Origin: Rhizobium sp. RU20A
GTDB taxonomy: Bacteria; Pseudomonadota; Alphaproteobacteria; Rhizobiales; Rhizobiaceae
DNA length: 64,000 nt
NCBI RefSeq assembly: GCF_900155885.1
Contig: NZ_FTMB01000002.1
Span: 124,001-188,000 of the forward strand
Direction of reading: 5' to 3'
How positions within the stretch are numbered: position 1 is the stretch's first letter; each line of letters opens with the position of its first letter. The notes beneath the pieces were generated by a model, which saw nothing but the letters and a program-made list of their open reading frames with translations, was not told the DNA's origin and made no database searches. Below, in pieces: positions 55,921 to 62,789 of the stretch. The translations under genes were made by a program, and so were the position numbers.

Positions 55921-55944
55921 TGAACCGCGTGCGATCAGACCGTC
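55921..55944 (+). promoter_or_regulatory. Candidate ECF-type promoter of the sigma/anti-sigma pair
   Basis: TGAAC at 55921-55925 and CGTC at 55941-55944 separated by 15 bases match the general shape of ECF-sigma promoters. Position 57 bases before the sigma start would allow autoregulation. This is a visual match, not a statistically tested one. Confidence 0.3.
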
Positions 55945-56000
55945 GCCAAAAAAATTTCGAAGCCAGGGAAGAGAATGATCAGCGGCTGCGTATACGGGGC

Positions 56001-56552
56001 ATGACGACAGGAAAGACCAGTTTCGATGTGCTCGGCCAGCTTGGTGCGCTCAGGCGCTATGCCATGTCGCTGGTGCGCTCGCCGGACGAGGCGGAAGACC
56101 TTGTGCAGGATGCGCTGGTGCGCGCCTATGAGAAACAGGGCACCTTCCGCACGGGTGGCAACATCCGCACATGGCTCATGTCGATCGTGCATAATGCGCA
56201 CATTGACCGGCTGAGACGCGGCCGCTCGCGCCTTCAGCGCGAAACGGCGGCTGCCGACTTGACTCCCGAGGCGATGGCCGCTCCGCAGGATCTTTCCGTG
56301 CGGCTGCGGCAGTTGCAGACGGCGTTCTTCGCACTGCCGGACGACCAGCGCGCGGCGCTGCATCTCGTGGCGATCGAAGATCTTTCCTATCAGGAAGCGG
56401 CCGATGCCCTCGGGATTCCCGTGGGAACCCTGATGTCACGCGTCTCGCGCGCTCGCGCCCGGCTGCGGGCCTTCGAAGACGAGGCCCGGACAGGCGCTTC
56501 CACCACACCCCATCTCAAACTCGTGGGAGGTTCCGGCGATGAGCACGGCTGA
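56001..56552 (+). CDS. ECF-family RNA polymerase sigma factor
   Basis: A 183-residue sigma factor with only regions 2 and 4: region 2 includes DEAEDLVQDALVRAYEK and GNIRTWLMSIVHNAHIDRLR, region 4 includes LVAIEDLSYQEAADALGIPV and GTLMSRVSRARARLR. The start at 56001 gives a normal ECF length. It overlaps the next gene, a membrane anti-sigma factor, by 14 bases. Confidence 0.9.
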   Translation: MTTGKTSFDVLGQLGALRRYAMSLVRSPDEAEDLVQDALVRAYEKQGTFRTGGNIRTWLMSIVHNAHIDRLRRGRSRLQRETAAADLTPEAMAAPQDLSVRLRQLQTAFFALPDDQRAALHLVAIEDLSYQEAADALGIPVGTLMSRVSRARARLRAFEDEARTGASTTPHLKLVGGSGDEHG

Positions 56553-57312
56553 CCCCATTCTCGATACCGATCTCGACGCCTATGTCGATGACCAGTTGCC
56601 GGTTGCCCGGCGCATCGCGGTCGAGGCCTATCTTTCCGAACGGCCCGACATTGCCGCGCGCGTCATGGCCGATCTGAGGGTCCGGGACGAGTTGCGCCTC
56701 GCGCTGGCGACGGCGCGCAGCGAACACCGGCCGGAAACCCGCGAAGCGGCGCGGCGCCTGGAGCGGGCGCTGTCCCTCAGGCCTGCCATGTCCGTCCTCA
56801 GGCGTGCCGCGACCGTGGCGCTCTTCATCGGCGTCGGCTGGGCCGCCCATTCCTCCTTCGGGCCGCTCGGCGCCAGCCGCGTGGTGGCCTCGGAGCAGCC
56901 GCCGGCCTTCGTGGAAGAGGCGGTGCGCGCGCATGCCACCGCCAAGCTGCGCGAGGACATGGCCTCGCAGCCGGAGAGCGCGCATTTTGACGCGACGGAA
57001 ATCCGCGCCGCGACCGGCATCGTGCTGCCTGAACTGCCAAAGGGATGGCAGGTGACGGACAGCCAGGTGTTTCCTTCCGCCTTCGGCCCCAGCGTGGAGC
57101 TGGCGATCACGCCCGAAGAGGGCGGGCGCCTGTCGCTCTTTGCGGTCCGGCCCGGCTCCTTTGCCGTGGAACCGGTCGCGCTTCTTCATTCCGGCTCCAC
57201 CGAGGCTGCCTACTGGCAGATCGGCGAAGTCGCCTATGCCCTGGTCTCGGACACGACGCGTCCGGACCGGCTCGACGAAACGGCGCAGCGGATTGCCCGC
57301 GCGCTCTACTGA
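56539..57312 (+). CDS. Membrane anti-sigma factor
   Basis: A 257-residue protein. The N-terminal 80 residues resemble an anti-sigma domain (LDAYVDDQLPVARRIAVEAY) without the zinc-binding His/Cys set; one transmembrane helix lies at about residues 88-108 (RRAATVALFIGVGWAAHSSF); the rest is periplasmic. Overlap with the sigma gene by 14 bases supports that it sequesters that sigma factor until an envelope signal arrives. The signal is unknown. Confidence 0.85.
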   Translation: MSTADPILDTDLDAYVDDQLPVARRIAVEAYLSERPDIAARVMADLRVRDELRLALATARSEHRPETREAARRLERALSLRPAMSVLRRAATVALFIGVGWAAHSSFGPLGASRVVASEQPPAFVEEAVRAHATAKLREDMASQPESAHFDATEIRAATGIVLPELPKGWQVTDSQVFPSAFGPSVELAITPEEGGRLSLFAVRPGSFAVEPVALLHSGSTEAAYWQIGEVAYALVSDTTRPDRLDETAQRIARALY

Positions 57313-57346
57313 AACCTGATCAACGACGAACGGGAGTTATTCGACC

Positions 57347-58063
57347 ATGAATCCGTCTCCGCTCAATACCGGCTATGGCGCTTCGGCCCAGTCGGCCGCC
57401 CTTTTCGACGAGGGCCTGCGCCAGCACATGCTGCGCGTCTACAACTATATGGGCCTCGGTCTTGTCATCACCGGCCTCGTGGCCTTCATCGTCGGCTCGA
57501 CGCCGGCCCTCTACGTGCCGATCTTCCAGTCGCCGCTGAAGTGGGTGGTCATGCTGGCGCCGCTCGCCTTCGTGTTCTTCTTCTCATTCCGCATCCAGTC
57601 GATGTCGGCCGCAACAGCACAGATGACCTTTTGGGCCTTCTGCGCCGTGATGGGCCTGTCGCTCGCCTCGGTGTTCCTGGTCTTCACGGGCACGTCGATC
57701 GCGCGCACCTTCTTCATTGCCGCGACGATGTTCGGCGCCACCAGCCTCTACGGCTACGTGACGAAGCGTGACCTGTCGAAGTTCGGCTCGTTCCTGATGA
57801 TGGGCCTGATCGGCGTGGTGATCGCCTCGATCGTGAACATCTTCCTCGGCTCGTCGGCCCTGCAGTTCGCCATCTCGGTGATCGGCATCGTCGTCTTCGT
57901 CGGCCTGACCGCCTGGGACACGCAGAACATCAAGGAGCAGTATGCGGAGAATTTCGACCAGGAATCCCGCAGCAAGATGGCCGTCTTCGGCGCGCTGTCG
58001 CTGTACCTCAACTTCGTGAACATTTTTCAGCTGCTGCTGAATTTCACGGGTGAACGCGAATAA
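57347..58063 (+). CDS. Bax inhibitor-1/YccA family membrane protein
   Basis: A 238-residue protein with seven hydrophobic segments and the family C-terminus (LTAWDTQNIKEQYAENFDQE, then LSLYLNFVNIFQLLLNFTGE). Bacterial members may form pH-sensitive calcium leak channels. A terminator follows. It is separated from the anti-sigma gene by 34 bases, so co-regulation with the ECF pair is possible. Confidence 0.93.
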   Translation: MNPSPLNTGYGASAQSAALFDEGLRQHMLRVYNYMGLGLVITGLVAFIVGSTPALYVPIFQSPLKWVVMLAPLAFVFFFSFRIQSMSAATAQMTFWAFCAVMGLSLASVFLVFTGTSIARTFFIAATMFGATSLYGYVTKRDLSKFGSFLMMGLIGVVIASIVNIFLGSSALQFAISVIGIVVFVGLTAWDTQNIKEQYAENFDQESRSKMAVFGALSLYLNFVNIFQLLLNFTGERE

Positions 58064-58081
58064 TCGGCACGCCAAGTGCGG

Positions 58082-58116
58082 GGCCGGCCCTCCTCCGGAG
58101 GCCGGCCTTTCTGTTT
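58082..58116 (+). terminator. Rho-independent terminator after the Bax-inhibitor-1 family gene
   Basis: GGCCGGCC pairs with GGCCGGCC across a ten-base loop that itself contains TCCTCCGGA, followed by TTTCTGTTT. Confidence 0.8.
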
Positions 58117-58285
58117 ACTATCCAAGGTCGTTCCAGCCGGGCATGGCTGGCGGCACCGCGTGCGTAAACCACGTTTCGAATTGCCGTTTGCGCCAGCATA
58201 CGCGACCAGATTTGAAAGCTTGCGTTCCGGCTTAACGATGCGTTAATTGTGCCGCGCAACATCAAGGACAGAAGGTGACAGCGGC

Positions 58286-59683
58286 ATGGCGGCATTTGGG
58301 ACCTCGGGCATCAGGGGCCTTCAGGAAAACTTCACGGATGGGTTGTGTGCAGCCTATGTGACGGCCTTCCTCGAACACATCGCCGGCATCGCCACGGTGC
58401 GCCGCGCCTATATCGCCTCCGACTTCCGCTTTTCCTCGCCGCGCATCGCCGGCTCCTGTCTCGCCGCCGTGCGCAAGGCCGGCTGGGAACCCGTCTGGGC
58501 CGGCCAGGTGCCGACCCCAGCGGTCGCCGCCTATGCCATGGCGGAGGGCGCCGCAGCGATCATGATCACCGGCAGCCACATTCCGGAAGAATATAATGGC
58601 ATCAAGTTCTACCGCCCGGACGGCGAGTTCCTGAAGGAAGACGAGGCCCCCGTGCGTTCGCGGGCCGAAGCTCTCCTCGCAGAGGGTTTTGATACCGGCC
58701 GCGAAGAGCCCGGCGCGCCCTTCGAGCCCGTCGCGCGCGACTACGTTGCCCGCTGGAGCGCCGCGTTTGGCCCTACGGCCCTTGCAGGTCTGAAGATCGG
58801 TATCGACCAGCATTCGGCCGTCGGCCGCGACCTGCTGGTGGAGATCTTCGAAAGTCTTGGCGCAAGCGTCCATCCCTTCCGCCGCGTCGAGGGTTTCATT
58901 GCCGTCGATACCGAGGCACTGGATCCTGCCGACGTCGCCCGTTCGCGCGGCGTGATCGCCGAACACAGTCTTGACGCCGTCATCTCGACGGATGGCGACG
59001 GCGACCGGCCGCTTGTTATCGATGACACCGGGCGGCAGGTGAATGGCGATGTGCTGGGCGCCCTGACGGCGCATTTTCTCGGTGCACGCACTGTGGTCAC
59101 TCCCCTTTCCTCCACCAGCGCGATCGAGCAGAGCGGCTGGTTCGAGACGGTGGAGCGCACCCGCATCGGTTCGCCCTTCGTCGTGGCCGGCATGAATGCC
59201 GCGACCGCCCATCCAGTCGTCGGCTTCGAGGCCAATGGCGGCTTCCTGCTGGGCGATGACGTCAAGCTCGACCACGGCGTGCTGAAACGCCTGCCGACGC
59301 GCGATTCGGCCCTGCCGGCGATCGCTGCCCTTGCCGCGGCCCGCAAGGCCGGCGTCACGCTGTCGGCACTTGCCGGCGGTCTGCCGCCGCGGGTGATGAA
59401 GGCCGATCGCGTCAAGAATGTTCCGGCCGACAAGGCCAACCCGTTCCTCAAGCAGGTCGAGACCTCGCGCGATTTTCGCGCCGGCTTCGATGCGCGCATC
59501 GCCGATCCCGTCTCCATCTCGACCATGGACGGGGTGCGGATGGCCTTTGCCAATGGCGACACCGTGCATTTCCGCCAGTCGGGGAATGCGCCGGAAATGC
59601 GCATCTATGTCGAAACCGCGTCGACCGCGGCCACCGACACCCTTCTTTCCGACCTGATCGCGACCCTTCAGGCGAAGATCTGA
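58286..59683 (+). CDS. Phosphomannomutase (alpha-D-phosphohexomutase family)
   Basis: A 465-residue mutase. Substrate-phosphate region GTSGIRG at residues 4-10, active-site Ser in TGSHIPEEYNG (about residue 96, where most relatives read TASHNP), metal loop DGDGDRP near 235-241, and a C-terminal sugar-phosphate site (RQSGNAPEMRIYVE). Converts mannose-6-P to mannose-1-P. It lies 22 bases before the gene for the next step of GDP-mannose synthesis. Confidence 0.93.
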   Translation: MAAFGTSGIRGLQENFTDGLCAAYVTAFLEHIAGIATVRRAYIASDFRFSSPRIAGSCLAAVRKAGWEPVWAGQVPTPAVAAYAMAEGAAAIMITGSHIPEEYNGIKFYRPDGEFLKEDEAPVRSRAEALLAEGFDTGREEPGAPFEPVARDYVARWSAAFGPTALAGLKIGIDQHSAVGRDLLVEIFESLGASVHPFRRVEGFIAVDTEALDPADVARSRGVIAEHSLDAVISTDGDGDRPLVIDDTGRQVNGDVLGALTAHFLGARTVVTPLSSTSAIEQSGWFETVERTRIGSPFVVAGMNAATAHPVVGFEANGGFLLGDDVKLDHGVLKRLPTRDSALPAIAALAAARKAGVTLSALAGGLPPRVMKADRVKNVPADKANPFLKQVETSRDFRAGFDARIADPVSISTMDGVRMAFANGDTVHFRQSGNAPEMRIYVETASTAATDTLLSDLIATLQAKI

Positions 59684-59705
59684 CGCCTTTTCACGGAGCT
59701 TTCCG

Positions 59706-61130
59706 ATGACCCTCGACCTCATCACCCCGATCGTTCTCGCCGGCGGCAAGGGCACGCGCCTGTGGCCAATGTCCCGCTCGCAGCGCCCGAAGCAGTTTCT
59801 GGCGCTGACCAGCGATCTCAGCCTCTTCCAGATGACGCTGACGCGCCTTGCCGATCCGAAACGCTACCGCGCGCCGATCATCGTCACCAATTCCGACTAT
59901 CGCTTCCTGGTGGCCGAGCAGGCACTGGAATGCGGCGTGGAACTCGGCGCCGTGATCCTCGAACCGATGGCCCGCAACACGGCCCCGGCCATTGCCGCAG
60001 CCACTCTCGTCGCGGCCAAGGACGGCCCGACGCTGATCCATGTGCTGGCCTCCGACCACGACATTCTCGTCGACGACGCCTACCGCACGTCGATCGACAC
60101 GGCCGCCGCTGCTGCCCGTGAGGGGCGCCTTGCGACCTTCGGCATCCAGCCGACGGGCCCGGCCACGGGCTTCGGCTATATCGAGGCTGGCGACAAGGAG
60201 CCGAGCGGCGCCTATGCCGTGAAGCGCTTCGTGGAAAAGCCGAACGAAGAGCGCGCCAAGGAAATGCTGGCGACCGGCAACTTCACCTGGAACTCCGGCA
60301 TGTTCCTGTTCCGCTCGGATGTCTTCCTCTCCGAATGCGAAGCGCATGCGCCCGAGGTGCTGAAAGCCGCCAAGGCCTCGGTCGATACCGCGGCGAGCGA
60401 TCTCGACTTCATTCGCCTCGATGCGCCGTCCTTCGGCGCGGCGCCGGACATTTCCGTCGACTACGCGATCTTCGAGCCGACCAAGCTCGCCTCCGTCGTC
60501 CCCTCCCCGATCCGCTGGTCGGACCTCGGCTCCTGGGACGCCGTGTGGCGCGAAAGCCCGCAGGATACGGAAGGCAACCTGTCGCGTGGGCCGGTCAGCC
60601 TCTTCAACACGCGCAATTCCATGGTGATCTCGGAAAACCTGCACGTCGCCGTCAACGGCCTCGATGACATCGCCGTCGTCGCCTCGGAAGATGCCATCTA
60701 TGTCGGCAAGCTCAGCGATGCGCAGGACGTCGGCAAGGTCGTGAAGACGCTGATGAAGGACAAGGGCACCTTCCGCCTGACGGAAGAGCACCGCACCAGC
60801 TACCGCCCCTGGGGCGGCTACACCAACCTGCTCTCCGGCGACCGCTTCCAGGTCAAGCGCCTCTTCGTCAAGCCCGGCAAGCAGCTCTCCCTGCAGAAGC
60901 ACCACCACCGCGCCGAACACTGGGTCGTGGTGCGCGGCACCGCCGAGATCATCGTCGATGACGAGGTGAAGACGCTGAAGGAAAACGAAAGCGCCTACAT
61001 CCCCCAGGGCTCCGTCCACCGCCTGAAGAACCCGGGCAAGATCCTCCTGGAACTCGTGGAGGTGCAGACGGGCTCGTATCTGGAAGAGGACGATATCGTT
61101 CGCTTTGAGGATAGTTTCGGACGGGTGTGA
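59706..61130 (+). CDS. manC: Mannose-1-phosphate guanylyltransferase / mannose-6-phosphate isomerase
   Basis: A 474-residue bifunctional-type enzyme: nucleotidyltransferase start LAGGKGTRLWPMSRSQRPKQ (residues 12-31), the FVEKP motif near 176-180, and a C-terminal cupin (YRPWGGYTNLLSGDRFQVKR, then QKHHHRAEHWVVVRG). It makes GDP-mannose for surface polysaccharide or glycosylation. It is followed by a strong terminator and then the phage junction. Confidence 0.94.
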   Translation: MTLDLITPIVLAGGKGTRLWPMSRSQRPKQFLALTSDLSLFQMTLTRLADPKRYRAPIIVTNSDYRFLVAEQALECGVELGAVILEPMARNTAPAIAAATLVAAKDGPTLIHVLASDHDILVDDAYRTSIDTAAAAAREGRLATFGIQPTGPATGFGYIEAGDKEPSGAYAVKRFVEKPNEERAKEMLATGNFTWNSGMFLFRSDVFLSECEAHAPEVLKAAKASVDTAASDLDFIRLDAPSFGAAPDISVDYAIFEPTKLASVVPSPIRWSDLGSWDAVWRESPQDTEGNLSRGPVSLFNTRNSMVISENLHVAVNGLDDIAVVASEDAIYVGKLSDAQDVGKVVKTLMKDKGTFRLTEEHRTSYRPWGGYTNLLSGDRFQVKRLFVKPGKQLSLQKHHHRAEHWVVVRGTAEIIVDDEVKTLKENESAYIPQGSVHRLKNPGKILLELVEVQTGSYLEEDDIVRFEDSFGRV

Positions 61131-61164
61131 GACGGTTCGCCGTTCGACATATCCGAACAATGGC

Positions 61165-61196
61165 AAAGCGCGCCTAGATCCTCGGGCGCGCTTTTT
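61165..61196 (+). terminator. Rho-independent terminator after manC
   Basis: AAAGCGCGCC pairs perfectly with GGCGCGCTTT over a ten-base loop and is followed by T-run TTTTT overlapping the stem end. Last clearly host feature before the junction. Confidence 0.85.
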
Positions 61197-61293
61197 GCGT
61201 TTTCGCGCGGCGGTCACGACCGGAGGCTGCCGCGAACAGTGCGTGCGAAAGTCGAAACACGTCGGCTGTATGTTTTGAATTTTTTTAGAAAAA

Positions 61294-61312
61294 TGGTGCC
61301 CGGAGGCGGAAT
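61294..61312 (-). other. tRNA 3'-end remnant (probably tRNA-Leu): likely att core
   Basis: On the minus strand this reads ATTCCGCCTCCGGGCACCA, then TTTTTC. It fits positions 58-76 of a tRNA: invariant A58 and C61, T-stem 3' strand, seven-base acceptor strand, discriminator A73 and encoded CCA. The implied 5' acceptor strand GCCCGGA and A73 fit tRNA-Leu. The sequence before it (ATTTCTGT) does not form a T-loop, so the rest of the tRNA is missing. It sits between host and phage genes, as expected for one copy of an integrase core site. Confidence 0.75.
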
Positions 61313-61346
61313 ACAGAAATCATATGAATTCAGTTATTTACAGAAA

Positions 61347-61403
61347 GTGGGACACCAAGAAAGTTGCAGGAGTTTCCAAGGTTTTCTGAAATTGGTGTCC
61401 CAC
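61347..61403. repeat. 12-bp inverted repeat in the phage/host junction
   Basis: GTGGGACACCAA at 61347-61358 and TTGGTGTCCCAC at 61392-61403 are exact complements separated by 33 bases. It lies between the tRNA remnant and the end of the scaffold gene. It could be a phage terminator-like structure, a recombinase or excisionase arm site, or a deletion junction. Confidence 0.6.
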
Positions 61404-61484
61404 CGAAAAGCTAATGCTATGAGCATTCTTGGCCATCGACGGGAACCCCATTTTGGAGATCCGCCAAGTCGATATGGCATCGAA

Positions 61485-61901
61485 CTACATGAGACGTGGC
61501 TGGTAGCCTGCGTCTGCCAATGCCTGCTCGACCTTTGAAAGTTGCCGCTGAGGATGCGACAGCGGGCGGGCGGCTGGTGCCGAGGATTCTTCAGCACCGC
61601 GCGGCGCATATCCTGCATCACGCATCGCGACCTCTGCACGGCTTAGAGACTTCGACGGTTCAGCCGGCAGCTTCGCCATGAACTTGATGGTCTGGTCAGC
61701 CGTCATGTCGGTATCGAGAGCGGCTGCCAGTGCAGCGGCGGGACGCTTCTTGCCTTCCTCGGAATCGAGGATTGCCGAAATGCGGGTGCGCTCAGCCAGT
61801 GCGCCTTCGCGCTTGCCGGCTTCGGTGCCCTGGGCAACGCCCTCGGCGCGAGCGGTATCAACAGCGGCCTGATCGACCGCCGACGTGTCCTTGGTGCTCA
61901 T
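61485..61901 (-). CDS. Nested scaffold protein (Nu3-like) from an internal start
   Basis: An in-frame ATG at 61899-61901 is preceded by AGAGGAAG, a strong ribosome site, and yields 138 residues (MSTKDTSAVDQAAVDTARAE onward) identical to the C-terminal part of the protease. This mirrors lambda gpC/Nu3, where the scaffold is the independently translated tail of the protease gene. The product is hydrophilic and helical, as a scaffold should be. Confidence 0.65.
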   Translation of the reverse strand: MSTKDTSAVDQAAVDTARAEGVAQGTEAGKREGALAERTRISAILDSEEGKKRPAAALAAALDTDMTADQTIKFMAKLPAEPSKSLSRAEVAMRDAGYAPRGAEESSAPAARPLSHPQRQLSKVEQALADAGYQPRLM

Positions 61902-62789
61902 GTCATCTTCCTCTTGGTTGGACATGTCTGCCGCGAATACGGCAATGGCGTCGTCAAGCGAACCGATTGCATCGGCAAGCCCGTTCGACGTGGCTTCTTC
62001 GGCTGTGAACGTCAGGGCCTCGGTATCCCGAACTGCCTGAGCGTCCATCGCCCTGTTCCGTGCCACCGTTGACACGAAAAGCTCCCCGAGCCCGTCAATG
62101 CGAGCCTGGATTCGTTTCTTCACATCGGCCGGCAATGCCTCGTAGGCGTTGCCGTCAACCTTGTGCTTGCCGTAGTGAATGAAGGTGATCTTGTAGCCGT
62201 AGTCATCCATCGCCTTGCTGGCGTCGATATGCATGGTGACCACGCCGATCGACCCGACGCCGCCTGTGCGCGAGACCGTTGCTTGACCTGGATCAGCTGA
62301 CGAAAAGATGAGGTATGCCGCGGAATATGCATTCTCAGCCGCATAGGCTCGCATAGGCTTTCGACCACGGGCAGCATAGATCTTATCGCCGAGGTCGAAA
62401 CATCCGGCAACATGACCACCGGGCGAGTCGATAACGAAGGCGATCCCCTTGACCTCGGGATCCGCGAGACCGCGTTCCAGCGCCTTGGTGATGTAGACAT
62501 AGCCGGTCAGCCAGGAGCCGATCGCGTAGCCAACGCCGTAAAGCAGCACACCTTTCACCGGGATCATCAAGATCCCGTTCTTGACGATATAGGGACGATA
62601 CACAGCCAGCCAGCTGTCGGGCGACGGCCAGAAGTCGTCCTGCATGACGATCTTCTCGCTGGAAGTTTCGATCCGGCTGAGCGCCGTCTGACCCTCGGCA
62701 AGACACGCTTCGAACTGCGTGTGCATCGCCGAATTCACGAGAGCAGGTTCGTTGTTGAAGCTGGCGAGGAGCGCGTTTTTCATCGTCAT
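61485..62789 (-). CDS. Phage head-maturation protease (S49 family, lambda gpC-like)
   Basis: A 434-residue protein. Residues about 75-285 form an S49/ClpP-fold protease with IAFVIDSPGGHVAGCFDLGD and the catalytic Ser region SRTGGVGSIGVVTMHIDASK. Residues 297-434 are an Ala/Glu-rich scaffold-like tail ending DAGYQPRLM, also made separately from an internal start. The start overlaps the portal gene stop by four bases. It processes capsid and portal during head assembly. Confidence 0.88.
   Translation of the reverse strand: MTMKNALLASFNNEPALVNSAMHTQFEACLAEGQTALSRIETSSEKIVMQDDFWPSPDSWLAVYRPYIVKNGILMIPVKGVLLYGVGYAIGSWLTGYVYITKALERGLADPEVKGIAFVIDSPGGHVAGCFDLGDKIYAARGRKPMRAYAAENAYSAAYLIFSSADPGQATVSRTGGVGSIGVVTMHIDASKAMDDYGYKITFIHYGKHKVDGNAYEALPADVKKRIQARIDGLGELFVSTVARNRAMDAQAVRDTEALTFTAEEATSNGLADAIGSLDDAIAVFAADMSNQEEDDMSTKDTSAVDQAAVDTARAEGVAQGTEAGKREGALAERTRISAILDSEEGKKRPAAALAAALDTDMTADQTIKFMAKLPAEPSKSLSRAEVAMRDAGYAPRGAEESSAPAARPLSHPQRQLSKVEQALADAGYQPRLM

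Noticed and set aside
59691-61217. 508-codon frame opposite manC
   Set aside because: Antisense shadow of manC.
61204-61290. A complete tRNA around the CCA-like end at 61294
   Set aside because: The bases that would form the rest of the tRNA on the minus strand lie above 61312 and do not fold into T, anticodon and D arms; only the last 19 positions match.
61239-61538. 99-codon plus-strand frame across the phage junction
   Set aside because: It crosses the tRNA remnant and the inverted repeat, and has no ribosome site or protein-like pattern.
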